The notes under the pieces are model-generated. The model searched no databases. It worked only from the letters and a program-made list of their open reading frames with translations, and had not been told where the DNA came from. Made by a program: the position numbers and the translations under genes. From Labilithrix sp. (lineage in GTDB: Bacteria; Myxococcota_A; Polyangia; Polyangiales; Polyangiaceae), in assembly GCA_019637105.1 (NCBI GenBank), contig JAHBWF010000024.1, forward strand, positions 1 to 62,671: a DNA stretch of 62,671 bases. Direction: 5' to 3'. Below, piece after piece: positions 27,431-36,446 of the stretch (position 1 is the first letter of the stretch; every line of letters begins with the position of its first letter).

Positions 27431-28384
27431 GTGAAGCTGAAGCCGCACGACGCCGACTATCCACGCGCCCTCTGCCACCTCGACGAGCCGCCCGTCTTGA
27501 CGCTCTCGGGGCCGCTCGACACGGACCGGCGCGCGGTCGCGATCGTGGGCTCGCGCTCGGCGTCGAAGGAGGCCTGCGCGTTCGCGCACGCGCTCGCCTA
27601 CCACCTGGCGAGAGCGGACGTGATCGTCGTCTCCGGCGGCGCGAAGGGGATCGACTCGGTGGCCCACCTCGGCGCGGCGGCGGCCGGGGGCGCGACCTGG
27701 TGCGTGGCGTGCACCGGACGCGGCGAGGCCTTCCCGACCTCGAACCGGGCGCTCTTCGCGGAGATCGAGCGGTCGAGCTCGTCGCGGATGATCTGGCCCT
27801 TCCCCGACGGCACGATCAAGGACGAGCTCACGCCGCGCGCGCGCAACGGCGTGCTCGTGGGGCTCGCCGAGTGCGTCGTCGTCGTGCAGGCGGGGCCGCG
27901 CTCCGGCTCGCTCAACGCGATCGGCTGGGCGCGGCGCCTCGGGCGGCGGCTCTTCCTCGTCCCCGGGTTGCCGTGGGACCCGGCGTTCGAGGGCACGGCG
28001 ACCGAGGGCGCGCGCGGGGGCGCGGAGGTCCTGTGGACGACGGAGCAGCTCTTCCTTGCGCTCGGGCTACCGCCGCCCGCGATGGGCGATCCCGCCGCAG
28101 CCTGGGGCGGGATCGCCCCCCGCGCGCGGCCGGTTCGGCCGCTCCGTTCACGCCGGCAGAGCTATTCCGATGCGCCCCTCTTCGAGGTCGATCCCAGCGC
28201 CTGGTCCGAGGATGAAAAGGCTGTATTTTCGGCACTTTCATTCGCCCCGACCCAACAGGACACCGTGGTCGATCGGGTGGGCCTGCCGACGAGCTCGACC
28301 CTCACGGCACTCTTGACGCTATCTTTGAAGGACGTAGTAGTAGAGGGCCCTGACGGCTTCTTTCGTCGCAGAAACGCGTTATAA
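27431..28384 (+). CDS. dprA: DNA-processing protein DprA (Smf)
   Basis: 317 residues from GTG 27431. DprA loads RecA onto incoming single-stranded DNA in transformation and has general roles in ssDNA handling. The Rossmann-like core is recognisable: VAIVGSRSAS, VIVVSGGAKGIDSVAHLGA, the conserved ARNGVLVGLAECVVVVQAG and SGSLNAIGWARRLGR. A winged-helix-like domain follows at the C-terminus (EDEKAVFSAL...). The N-terminal SAM-like domain of many DprA proteins is missing, giving a short version. A second-position change (GRGEAFPTSN for the usual YP.N) is seen. It directly precedes topA, an order conserved in many bacteria. Confidence 0.88.
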   Translation: MKLKPHDADYPRALCHLDEPPVLTLSGPLDTDRRAVAIVGSRSASKEACAFAHALAYHLARADVIVVSGGAKGIDSVAHLGAAAAGGATWCVACTGRGEAFPTSNRALFAEIERSSSSRMIWPFPDGTIKDELTPRARNGVLVGLAECVVVVQAGPRSGSLNAIGWARRLGRRLFLVPGLPWDPAFEGTATEGARGGAEVLWTTEQLFLALGLPPPAMGDPAAAWGGIAPRARPVRPLRSRRQSYSDAPLFEVDPSAWSEDEKAVFSALSFAPTQQDTVVDRVGLPTSSTLTALLTLSLKDVVVEGPDGFFRRRNAL

Positions 28385-28491
28385 GCCGTCGGGACTACTG
28401 CACTTCTTGGCCTAGTGGGGGCTTGGCAGGGGGTTTCTCCCCGCAACCCCCGTGCATCCAAGAAGCGTGACAAGCGAGAGACCCGGGGTTC

Positions 28492-30975
28492 GTGCGCATG
28501 GGTAAGACAGTGGAAGCCGTCGAGGCAGCGGCGAAGGCGACGAAGGCGAGCAAGACGCTCGTGGTCGTCGAGTCGCCGGCCAAGGCCAAGACGATCAAGA
28601 AGTACCTCGGCACGGGCTACGAGGTCCTTGCGTCGAAAGGTCACGTCAAGGACCTGCCCAAGAAGATGGGCATCGACGTCGAGAAGGGCTTCCAGGAGAC
28701 CTACGAGATCGTCCCCGGGAAGGAGAAGGTCCTCCAGGAGCTCAAGGCCGCGGCGAAGCAGGCCGACGACATCCTCCTCGCGACCGACCCCGACCGCGAG
28801 GGCGAGGCGATCGCGTGGCACCTCGCGGAGGAGCTCACGGGCAAGCCCGACAAGGCCAAGCGCGTCGAGTTCCACGAGATCACGAAGGGCGGCGTGCAGA
28901 AGGGCGTGGCCACGCCCCGCAAGCTCAACAAGCACCTGTACGACGCGCAGCGCGCGCGGCGCGTGCTCGATCGCATCGTCGGGTACGACGTCTCCGCGCT
29001 CGTCTGGTCGAAGCTCGCCTTCGGCCTCTCGGCGGGGCGGGTCCAGAGCGTGGCGCTCCGGCTGATCGTCGACAAGGAGATCGAGATCGAGGCGTTCGTC
29101 CCCGAGGAGTACTGGAACATCGGGACGACGCTCGCGAAGAGCGGCAAGGACAAGAAGCGCCAGCCGTTCGCCGCGCGCCTCGCGCAGGAGAACGGCAAGA
29201 AGCTCGAGGTGAAGGACGGCGAGACCGCCGCCCGTGTGAAGAAGGACCTCGAGTCCGCGACCTACACGGTCGCGAAGATCACGAAGGCCGAGCGCAAGCG
29301 GAAGACCTACGCGCCCTACACGACGAGCAAGCTCCAGCAGGACGCCGTCAACCGGCTCGGCTTCGGCGCCAAGCGCACGATGCAGATCGCGCAAGGCCTC
29401 TACGAGGGCGTCGAGCTCGGCAAGGAGCTCGGCACCGTCGGCCTCATCACGTACATGCGTACCGACTCCACGCGCGTCTCGCCGGACGCGCTCGCGGCGG
29501 TGCGCGCGTACATCGAGACGAAGTACGGCAAGACGAACCTGCCGGTCGACCCGAACGTCTTCAAGTCGAAGAAGAACGCGCAGGACGCGCACGAGGCGAT
29601 CCGCCCGACCTCGCTCGACTACACGCCGGACGTCGTGCGAAAGCACCTCAAGGACGACCAGTTCAAGCTCTACAAGCTGATCTGGGACCGCTTCGTCGCG
29701 AGCCAGATGAAGGAGGCCGTCTACGACCAGACGTCGGTGGAGACCGAGGCGAAGGCCCCCGGCTCTCCGTCGACGTACATGCTCCGCTCGAGCGGGCGCG
29801 TCCTCAAGTTCGCCGGCTGGCTCGAGGTCTACGGGACCGCCGCGGACGAGCAAGCCGGCGCCGAGGAGACGAGGGAGGAGGCCGAGGCGGCGAAGGCCGA
29901 AGAGGCCGAGGGCGAGGCCTCCCTCCCCGAGCTCGCCGAGGGCGAGGTGCTCGAGCTCCTCACGCCGCCGGGCGTGCTCGCCGAGCAGAAGTTCACGCAG
30001 CCGCCGGCGCGCTACAACGAAGGCTCGCTCGTGCGCGAGCTCGAGGAGCGCGGCATCGGGCGCCCCAGCACGTACGCCGAGATCATCAGCAAGGTTCAGG
30101 CGCGCGACTACGTCGAGAAGGTCGACGGGCGGAGCTTCCGCCCGACGCAGCTCGGACGGATGGTCGTGAGCGGCCTGCTCGAGAGCGAGCTCGAGTTCAT
30201 GGACCCGGCGTTCACGTCGGGCATGGAGGAGGAGCTCGACGAGGTCGAAGCCGGCAACGAAGAGCGCGTGACCCTGCTCTCGCGCTTCTACAAGAAGTTC
30301 AAGAGCCAGCTCGACAAGAGCAAGAAGGGCAAGCGCTGGAACCCCGATCCGGTGCCGCTCGACGAGCTCTGCGACAGCTGCGGGCCGAACGCCGAGGACG
30401 AGAAGCTCCGCGCCCTCCCGCAAGGGACGCTGTCGAAGCGCTGGTCGAAGAACGGCTGGTTCGCCGGCTGCTCGAACTACCCGAAGTGCAAGGCCACGAA
30501 GGACATGGGGCCGGACGGCAACGGCGCTCCGCCGCCCCGCGAGACGGACATCGACTGCGAGAAGTGCGGCAAGAAGATGGCCATCCGCAGCGGTCGCTAC
30601 GGCGAGTTCCTCTCGTGCACCGGCTACCCGGCGTGCAAGAACGCGCGCCCCGTCCCGCTCGGCGTCCCCTGCCCGAAGTGCGGCGGCGACATCATCGAGG
30701 TGCGCCCGAAGAAGAAGGGCGGCAAGACCTTCTACGGGTGCAGCCGCTACAACGACGAGACCGTGAAGTGCGACTTCAAGCTGTGGCAGAAGCCGCTCCC
30801 CGAGCCGTGCCCCGCGTGCGGCGCGAAGTTCCTCGTCCTCGGGGGCACCAAGGCCAAGCCGATGATCGCGTGCGCCGACAAGGAGTGCGGGTACAAGCGC
30901 TCGCCCGACGCGCCGCCGGAGCTCCCTGGGCCCGGCGCCGTGAGCGCCGGCGAGGCCGCGGGCGCGCCCGCCTGA
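28492..30975 (+). CDS. topA: DNA topoisomerase I
   Basis: 827 residues (GTG 28492, or ATG 28498 two codons later). A type IA topoisomerase that relaxes negative supercoils. The TOPRIM domain shows LVVVESPAKAKTIKKYLG and TDPDREGEAIAWHL. The catalytic tyrosine is Tyr321 in GLITYMRTDS. DAHEAIRPT and the domain-closing ERGIGRPSTYAEII motif are present. Four C-terminal zinc-ribbon-like modules follow (CDSCG...C, CEKCG...C, CPKCG...C, CPACG...C), with an acidic Glu/Ala-rich insert near 455-490. A Lys-rich N-terminal extension of ~20 residues precedes the TOPRIM. A strong hairpin follows the stop. Confidence 0.96.
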   Translation: MRMGKTVEAVEAAAKATKASKTLVVVESPAKAKTIKKYLGTGYEVLASKGHVKDLPKKMGIDVEKGFQETYEIVPGKEKVLQELKAAAKQADDILLATDPDREGEAIAWHLAEELTGKPDKAKRVEFHEITKGGVQKGVATPRKLNKHLYDAQRARRVLDRIVGYDVSALVWSKLAFGLSAGRVQSVALRLIVDKEIEIEAFVPEEYWNIGTTLAKSGKDKKRQPFAARLAQENGKKLEVKDGETAARVKKDLESATYTVAKITKAERKRKTYAPYTTSKLQQDAVNRLGFGAKRTMQIAQGLYEGVELGKELGTVGLITYMRTDSTRVSPDALAAVRAYIETKYGKTNLPVDPNVFKSKKNAQDAHEAIRPTSLDYTPDVVRKHLKDDQFKLYKLIWDRFVASQMKEAVYDQTSVETEAKAPGSPSTYMLRSSGRVLKFAGWLEVYGTAADEQAGAEETREEAEAAKAEEAEGEASLPELAEGEVLELLTPPGVLAEQKFTQPPARYNEGSLVRELEERGIGRPSTYAEIISKVQARDYVEKVDGRSFRPTQLGRMVVSGLLESELEFMDPAFTSGMEEELDEVEAGNEERVTLLSRFYKKFKSQLDKSKKGKRWNPDPVPLDELCDSCGPNAEDEKLRALPQGTLSKRWSKNGWFAGCSNYPKCKATKDMGPDGNGAPPPRETDIDCEKCGKKMAIRSGRYGEFLSCTGYPACKNARPVPLGVPCPKCGGDIIEVRPKKKGGKTFYGCSRYNDETVKCDFKLWQKPLPEPCPACGAKFLVLGGTKAKPMIACADKECGYKRSPDAPPELPGPGAVSAGEAAGAPA

Positions 30976-30979
30976 TCCG

Positions 30980-31003
30980 CGCCTCCGGCTCGGGCCGGAG
31001 GCG
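30980..31003. terminator. Bidirectional hairpin between topA and tetR-type gene
   Basis: A perfect 10-bp stem, CGCCTCCGGC / GCCGGAGGCG (30980-30989 / 30994-31003), with a TCGG tetraloop, begins 5 nt after the topA stop. It lies between two convergent genes and can act for both. No U-run follows on either side, as is common for high-GC terminators. Confidence 0.75.
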
Positions 31004-31027
31004 GCCCCGCCCGATCCGCGGGCCGGC

Positions 31028-31741
31028 TCAGCGGAGCGTCAGCTTCTCGAGCTCGGTGCGCACGATCACGACGAGCGCCACGTACGCCAGCGGGTCCATG
31101 TACGGCTTGAACATGTGCAGGACGAGGAGCGCGCCGCGCTCGATCGCGGCGCGGGTGCGCTCGGCTTGGGCCTTCGCGGTCGGACGGCCGGCCAGCGCGA
31201 CGTCGAGCGTCTCCGCGTACGGGATGCAGAAGAGGCCGACCATCCACGCGCTCTCCACCAGCGTCCGGAGGTCCTCGCGATCGCCGACGTCGCGGAGGAG
31301 GCCCGCCTCGACGAGCGGCGCCATCACCGACTCGAGCTGATCGACGCGCCTCGAGGAGACCTCGGCGTAGCGCTGGTGGAGGACCGGATCGCTCCGGAGG
31401 AGCGAGGGGAGCTCGCGCGCGAAGAACAGGTAGCGCGCGTAGAGCTTCAGGTTGCCGACGAGGATGCGCTGGAGCGCCGTCGGGTCCACCGCCGGACGCT
31501 TCGCCCCGCCGCCGGCCGCCGCGGGGGCCGCGTCGAGCTGCCAGACGGCGTCGGCCTCGGCGTTCATCCGGTCGAACGCCTCGCGCACGATCTCTTCCTT
31601 GTTCCGGAAGTGATAGTAGAGGTTCCCCGGGCTGATCTTGAGGTGCGCGGCGACGTGGTTCGTCGTCACGACGCCGACGCCGCGCGCGTTGAAGAGCTGG
31701 ATGGCAGCGTCGACGATCCGCCCGCGCGTGTCCTGGCTCAC
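31028..31741 (-). CDS. TetR-family transcriptional regulator
   Basis: 237 residues from GTG 31741. The N-terminal HTH domain is typical: TRGRIVDAAIQLFNARG, VAAHLKISPGNLYYHFRNKEEIVREAF. The C-terminal helical ligand domain has a hydrophobic stretch near the end (PYMDPLAYVALVVIVRTEL), and an Ala/Gly-rich insert around residue 75. The family represses neighbouring or own transcription until a small ligand binds. It is the last gene of a minus-strand run with an O-methyltransferase (10 nt upstream) and a globin-like lipoprotein. The ligand is unknown. Confidence 0.9.
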   Translation of the reverse strand: MSQDTRGRIVDAAIQLFNARGVGVVTTNHVAAHLKISPGNLYYHFRNKEEIVREAFDRMNAEADAVWQLDAAPAAAGGGAKRPAVDPTALQRILVGNLKLYARYLFFARELPSLLRSDPVLHQRYAEVSSRRVDQLESVMAPLVEAGLLRDVGDREDLRTLVESAWMVGLFCIPYAETLDVALAGRPTAKAQAERTRAAIERGALLVLHMFKPYMDPLAYVALVVIVRTELEKLTLR

Positions 31742-31751
31742 GCCCGCGGAC

Positions 31752-32405
31752 TCAGACGCGGACGGCGTAGGCGACGCCGTCGCCGAGCGGCAGGACGACG
31801 CCGCGCAGCCGCGAGTCGGTCACGATCGCGTGGTTGAACGTGCGGAGCGCTTGGACGCGGCCGACCTCGTGCGCGGGGACGTCCGCGGCGGCGACGAGGC
31901 CCTTCCAGAGGACGTTGTCGGCGACGATCACCCCGCGCTCGGAGAGCTTCGGCAGCACGAGGTCGAGGTACGCCGGGTAGTGCTCCTTCACGCAGTCGAC
32001 GTAGACGAGGTCGATCGGATCGGTGAGCACCGCGAGCTCGGCGAGGGCGTCGGCCTGGCGGACCTCGATCCGCGACGAGAGCCCGGCGCGCGCGATGAAC
32101 CCGCGCGCCACGCCCACGGTCTCGGCGTCGTTCTCGATCGTGACGACTCGCGCGTCGGGCCCCGCCGCGCGCGCGAGGACGATCGCGCCGTAGCCGATGT
32201 TCGTCCCGACCTCGACGATCGACCGCGCGCCCGAGAGGCGCGCGGTCACGGCGAGGAACGAGGCGACCTCGGGATCGCTGATGGGCTGCCCGTGGTCCTT
32301 CGCCCACGTCTCCATCTCGGCGAGCAGCGGGTCGCGCGCGGGCTCGATGCCCTCGAGGTACGCGGCCTGCTCGTGCCGGAGGATGGCGTCGGACGCGTCC
32401 TTCAC
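31752..32405 (-). CDS. SAM-dependent O-methyltransferase (class I, OMT_3-like)
   Basis: 217 residues. This is the small caffeoyl-CoA/catechol O-methyltransferase type: SIVEVGTNIGYGAIVLARA (SAM motif I), VVTIENDAETVGVA, a DLVYVDCVKEHYPAYLDLVLP strand containing the metal-site Asp region, and GVIVADNVLWKG. The length and motif order fit bacterial OMTs that use a divalent metal and act on catechol-like hydroxyls. The acceptor is unknown. It sits between a TetR gene and a globin-like lipoprotein, which suggests a small stress- or metabolite-responsive operon (inference). Confidence 0.88.
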   Translation of the reverse strand: MKDASDAILRHEQAAYLEGIEPARDPLLAEMETWAKDHGQPISDPEVASFLAVTARLSGARSIVEVGTNIGYGAIVLARAAGPDARVVTIENDAETVGVARGFIARAGLSSRIEVRQADALAELAVLTDPIDLVYVDCVKEHYPAYLDLVLPKLSERGVIVADNVLWKGLVAAADVPAHEVGRVQALRTFNHAIVTDSRLRGVVLPLGDGVAYAVRV

Positions 32406-32423
32406 GGTGCCCTCGCGCGACGA

Positions 32424-32987
32424 TCAGGGCTTCGCGGGCTTCGGCGCCTTCACGTCGACGGCGTCGTCGCGGAACTTGCCGAGCGCGGAGGCGAGGTCCT
32501 GCTGCTCGTTGTCGCCGATCTTGTGCTCCTCGAGCGCCGTGCGCAGGTCGAGCAGCATCGTGGTCCACTCCTCTTCCTTGAGCTTGCTCTTCGCGCCGAG
32601 GATCTCGCGCATGAAGCGGCCCTCGTACTTGCACTCGGCGCCGGCCTCGGGACCGCCGGACTCGACGCAGATCTGGTCGACGAGGTCCTTCTTGAGCTTC
32701 TCGAGCTTCGCGCCCTTCACGTTGGCGAGGCGCTTGTTGAACTTCGTGTCCGCCTGGAGGTTCTTGATGAACGTGTCGACGAACTGCGTGATGCCCTCTT
32801 CCTTGCCGAGACGCTCGAAGAGCGACGCCGGCGGGGGCGGCTCGGCCTCGACCTCGACGTCCGCTCCCGCGTCGGAGATGGTCTCGGTGACGGTCGGCTC
32901 CTTCGGCGCCGGCTTCTTCGAAGCACAAGCGACGACGACGAGACCAGCGGCGACGAGGACTGAAGCGTAGGCGATTCGTGCTTTCAT
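32424..32987 (-). CDS. Lipoprotein with truncated-globin fold, heme ligand missing
   Basis: 187 residues from ATG 32987, chosen because GGGAG lies 5 nt upstream and a lipoprotein signal peptide follows (KARIAYASVLVAAGLVVVAC, Cys21). After an acidic/Pro linker, residues ~55-170 resemble a group-1 truncated haemoglobin: SLFERLGKEEGITQFVDTFI at the start, then SGGP near 110-113 and YEGRFMREI. In the family the stretch after YxGRxMxxxH gives the proximal heme His; here that position is Leu130. Heme binding is therefore doubtful. The product should be anchored in the envelope. The role is unknown, perhaps a protein-interaction or lipid-binding derivative of the fold. Confidence 0.72.
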   Translation of the reverse strand: MKARIAYASVLVAAGLVVVACASKKPAPKEPTVTETISDAGADVEVEAEPPPPASLFERLGKEEGITQFVDTFIKNLQADTKFNKRLANVKGAKLEKLKKDLVDQICVESGGPEAGAECKYEGRFMREILGAKSKLKEEEWTTMLLDLRTALEEHKIGDNEQQDLASALGKFRDDAVDVKAPKPAKP

Positions 32988-33273
32988 CAGGGCTCCCACG
33001 TAAGGCAGCCACATATAAAGCCGGCCGACCCGGAGGGGCAAAGGAAAAAGACCGCCTGCAATAGTGGCCATCCGCGGGAAATCCGCTGTAAAACGGGCAT
33101 ATGCGGGTCGGCCCGAACCGACCGCTTTTCTTCGAAGCCTCTCCTCTCTCCCGACGCGTGAACATGCGATCCTGCCAACTCGCCAGGGGGCTCACGACCG
33201 CGTGGGGCGAGAGCCGCCGATGGCACGGTGGGGACTCCATGGTGTCGTGGGGATCGAAGAGAGGAGCGAGAGC

Positions 33274-36045
33274 GTGAGCGACGGCGCCTCCAGACCCGCG
33301 GGAGCCGCGGCGACCTGCTTGCTCCTCGTCGGCGATCGCGTCGTCCTCCGCGGGACGGCGCCGCCCGAGACCGAGTACGCGATGTTCGAGATCGGCGAGA
33401 TCGAGCTCCGCGCGAGCGAGCCCGGCCGCGTCCGCGAGCACGGCTACCAGACCACCGCCGAGCTCGCGCGCGCGCGGCTCGCTCACCTCGGGATGACGCC
33501 GGCGCTCGCCCGCGAGCTCGCGGAGTCGATGCAGCCCGTCCTGTCCGACGCCTACGCGCGAGGCGTCGCCGTCCGCCGCGTCGCGCGCTACCTGGGGCCC
33601 GGCGAGCTCTTCCAGTCCGACGGCTACGACGGCGTCGCGCACCTCTATCGCGGCGTCTTCCTCGACCTCGCGACGCTCGCGCGCGATCTCGAGATGGAGC
33701 ACGCCAGCGCGACGCTCCACGCCCTCTACCTCGCGACGATCCTCGAGGCCGAGCCGGACGAGACGACGATCTTCCTCTCGACCGACGCCTGCACCAAGGA
33801 CGGCAAGCCCGGCGCGCGCACGTACAAGCGCCCGTCGTTCGCGGATCCGAAGCGCCTGGCGAACGCGCTCGGAGGCCTGGCGCACCGCGCGCCCAAGCCC
33901 GAGATCCAGGAGGCGCTCCCGCGCGCCGACGTGATCGCGTTCCTCCGCGCGCGCGCCGACGCCGCGCCGGACGAGGACGCCCGCGCGCTCTACGGGTCGC
34001 TCGAGGGGACGGTGTCGCTCCGCGACATGCCCGAGCGGGGCCCGCTCGCGTCGGCCGACCTCTGGGCGATCGAGACGCGCCTCGAGGCGGGCGAGCTCGA
34101 CGGCGCGCTCGACGCGATCGACGAGGCCGAGCGCCGTCACGGACGGACGCCGGGCACGACGTACCTGCGCGCGCGCGCGTCGCTGGCGATGCACCTCGAG
34201 CCGCCGAAGCTCGTCGCGGAGCGCGTCTCCGCGCTCGCGCTCTCGATGACGTCGTTCCAGGAGCTCGCGCTGCTCGCCGCCGAGGCGTGGCTCGACGCCG
34301 GAGATCCACGGCGCGCGATGCCCTACGCCCGCGACCTGGTCGACGCGCCGGGCGTCGACGAGGGGCTCTTGCTCCGCGCGCAGCGGCTGCTCGCGCGGGC
34401 CGTCGGCGCGGCGCCCGCGAAGAAGCAGACGCTCACCGACGGGCCGAAGGCCGCCCAGCCGAGCCGGCCGCCCGCGGCGCTCGCCGCCGAGATCGCCGCG
34501 GTCATGCCGCCGGTCATCGACGCGCTCGACGACCTCGGCGTCGCGCCCCCGCTCGCCGAGGCGGGGGAGCCGCCGCTCGGAGAGCCGGTCCCGCTGAGCC
34601 TCGAGCCCGACGACCTCGTGCCGGCGCTCCCGAGCCCGCCCCCGCCTCGTCCGCCGCACGTCACCGCGAGCCAGCTGCCGCCGCCGGCGGCGCCGTCGCG
34701 CCCTGCCTCCGCGGCGCCTCCGCCCGAGGGGCACCGCGCGCCGCCGCCGCCGTCGCGACGCTCGTCGCGTCGCTCCCCGCTCCCTCCGCCGCAAGCTTCG
34801 GCGAAAAAGCCGCCGCTGTCGGCGCCACCTCTCCGCACGCGGCGCCGACGATCGACGAGAGCTCTGCTCGGTGCTGCCGCCGTACGTCCCGGCGATCGAC
34901 GAACGCCCACCGCCGCGCTCCGGTCCCAGCGCCCCGCGGCGGCCGAGGTGCTCCCCCGCCCGCCGGCCCCGCCGCTCGAGCTCGAGCTGCCGCCGACGCC
35001 CGATCCGGCGGCGTCGTTCACGCTCGATCTGCCGGGCCCCGACCTGCTCCCGCCGGCGCCGAGCTCGGCGCCTCCGCCCGAGGCGCAGCGCCCGTCGCGC
35101 CGACCGCGCATCAGCGGCGTCATGATGGAGACGCGACCGCCGGCCTCGTTCGATCCGCGCGCCGAGCCCGACTCGCCGATCGTGCCCCGCTCCAGCTCCG
35201 CGCCGGCGGGCCGGCGCGCCTCGGGAGCGTTCTCCGAGGTCCGCTCGTCCCCCGCGCCCGCGAGGCGAGCGCCGTTGTCGGAGGAGCCGGCGCCGGAGCG
35301 CTCGGCCCACGAGCGGCCGACGCCGCTGCGTCCTCCCTCGGGGCGCGTCCCCGCGCACGAGGTCGCGCCGCTGCTCGAGGCGTCGCCGAGCCTGCTCGGC
35401 GAGACGCCGCCGCTCGTGAGCCCCGATCTCGAGCCGATCACGCCGACGGCCTCGGTGGCGCCGGGCCGCTCCTCGTTCATGCACGGCGCGTCGCTGCCGC
35501 CCTACCGGCACGAGAGCCCCGCGCCGCTCCTCCCCAAGGCGCCGCTCCTCCCGCGGCTCGGCGGGGCCGACGAGCTCGCCGAGCACCTGCCGCTGCCGCC
35601 CGGCCTCGGCGGGGAGCCGCGATCGCTCGACGTGCTCCCGACCTCGGTGCTCGAGGCGCGCGTGCAGTTCACGTTGCTCGCGCGCGAGCTCGGGCTCGAC
35701 TACCGCCTCAAGCGCGGCATCGACCTGCGCGCCGACGTGAGCGGCATCGAGGCGATGCAGTCGGTGCTCCTCGAGTCGTTCCCGGACCGCGTCGTGAAGA
35801 CGAGCGACGAGGCGTACGAGCTCCGGCGCCACGGCGCGCTCCTCAGCGAGATCCTGTCGCGACGGCTCGACGCCGAGTGGCTCGACATCTCGCCGAACGA
35901 GCTCGGCTACTGGGTGATGATCGTGCCGCCCGACACGCGGGTCTGGCCCTTCGGGCGGATCGCGCGGCTCGTGGCGATGGGCCACAAGGAGCGCGACCTC
36001 GTGAGCTACTTCCTGGAGCTGTCGTCGCGGGCGCGCGGGCGCTGA
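33274..36045 (+). CDS. Large TPR/Pro-rich protein with conserved C-terminal domain, unknown
   Basis: 923 residues from GTG 33274, chosen because GAGGAG (33261-33266) lies 7 nt upstream; an upstream ATG at 33064 lacks this. Residues 1-~200 form an ordered alpha/beta domain (FEIGEIELRASEPGR, PGELFQSDGYDGVAHLYRG). TPR-like helices follow to ~390. A very long Pro/Ala/Ser-rich stretch (~400-770) leads to a conserved-looking C-terminal domain of ~130 residues (DVLPTSVLEARVQFTLLARE ... NELGYWVMIVPPDTRVWPFG). Within 34750-34920 the coding signal moves through all three frames and back, so ~50 residues there are probably misread. No catalytic motif is recognised. It may be a cytoplasmic scaffold. Confidence 0.6.
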   Translation: MSDGASRPAGAAATCLLLVGDRVVLRGTAPPETEYAMFEIGEIELRASEPGRVREHGYQTTAELARARLAHLGMTPALARELAESMQPVLSDAYARGVAVRRVARYLGPGELFQSDGYDGVAHLYRGVFLDLATLARDLEMEHASATLHALYLATILEAEPDETTIFLSTDACTKDGKPGARTYKRPSFADPKRLANALGGLAHRAPKPEIQEALPRADVIAFLRARADAAPDEDARALYGSLEGTVSLRDMPERGPLASADLWAIETRLEAGELDGALDAIDEAERRHGRTPGTTYLRARASLAMHLEPPKLVAERVSALALSMTSFQELALLAAEAWLDAGDPRRAMPYARDLVDAPGVDEGLLLRAQRLLARAVGAAPAKKQTLTDGPKAAQPSRPPAALAAEIAAVMPPVIDALDDLGVAPPLAEAGEPPLGEPVPLSLEPDDLVPALPSPPPPRPPHVTASQLPPPAAPSRPASAAPPPEGHRAPPPPSRRSSRRSPLPPPQASAKKPPLSAPPLRTRRRRSTRALLGAAAVRPGDRRTPTAALRSQRPAAAEVLPRPPAPPLELELPPTPDPAASFTLDLPGPDLLPPAPSSAPPPEAQRPSRRPRISGVMMETRPPASFDPRAEPDSPIVPRSSSAPAGRRASGAFSEVRSSPAPARRAPLSEEPAPERSAHERPTPLRPPSGRVPAHEVAPLLEASPSLLGETPPLVSPDLEPITPTASVAPGRSSFMHGASLPPYRHESPAPLLPKAPLLPRLGGADELAEHLPLPPGLGGEPRSLDVLPTSVLEARVQFTLLARELGLDYRLKRGIDLRADVSGIEAMQSVLLESFPDRVVKTSDEAYELRRHGALLSEILSRRLDAEWLDISPNELGYWVMIVPPDTRVWPFGRIARLVAMGHKERDLVSYFLELSSRARGR

Positions 36046-36089
36046 GCCGCGAGGTACGCCCGCGCCGGGAGGTGCTAGGCTCGACGGAC

Positions 36090-36446
36090 ATGCCGCGCAT
36101 CGAGATCGAGCGGATCGAGCAGGCGGAGGAGCTCGCCGAGAGCTCGACCGAGAGCTTCGACCGGATCGCGTTCGCCGAGCGCGCGCTCGAGCTCGTGCGC
36201 CCGCCGCGGACCACGGTGGCGATCTGCGAGGGCGCGCGCCGGGTGAAGGTCGTCGCCGGCAGGCAGTGGGGCAAGGAGCCGGACGCGCGCTGGGCCGTCG
36301 TGAGCGTCCCGCGCGACGCCTCGCGCCGGGCGATCGCCGCGGCCGTGCTCGCGCTCCACGACGGGCGCCCCCGCGCGTGGGCGCTGGACGTCCTCGTCTC
36401 CAGGCTCGCGGCGCCGCGCGGCGTCGGCGCCCCCGGGGCGCCGTGA
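36090..36446 (+). CDS. Small conserved-looking protein of unknown function
   Basis: 118 residues from ATG 36090, 44 nt after the large Pro-rich gene and overlapping greB by 4 nt (GTGA). N-terminal acidic helix (RIEQAEELAESSTESFDRI), then mixed alpha/beta with VAICEGARRVKVVAGRQWGK and RWAVVSVPRDASRRAIAAAV. The fold is not recognised. Coding composition is consistent with neighbours. Coupling to greB suggests linked expression, not a shared function. Confidence 0.6.
   Translation: MPRIEIERIEQAEELAESSTESFDRIAFAERALELVRPPRTTVAICEGARRVKVVAGRQWGKEPDARWAVVSVPRDASRRAIAAAVLALHDGRPRAWALDVLVSRLAAPRGVGAPGAP

Noticed and set aside
31738-35985. Long minus-strand open frame (>1400 codons) antisense to several genes
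   Set aside because: It is Arg-rich without domains and covers well-supported genes. Expected in high-GC DNA with strong GC3 bias, where stop codons are rare.
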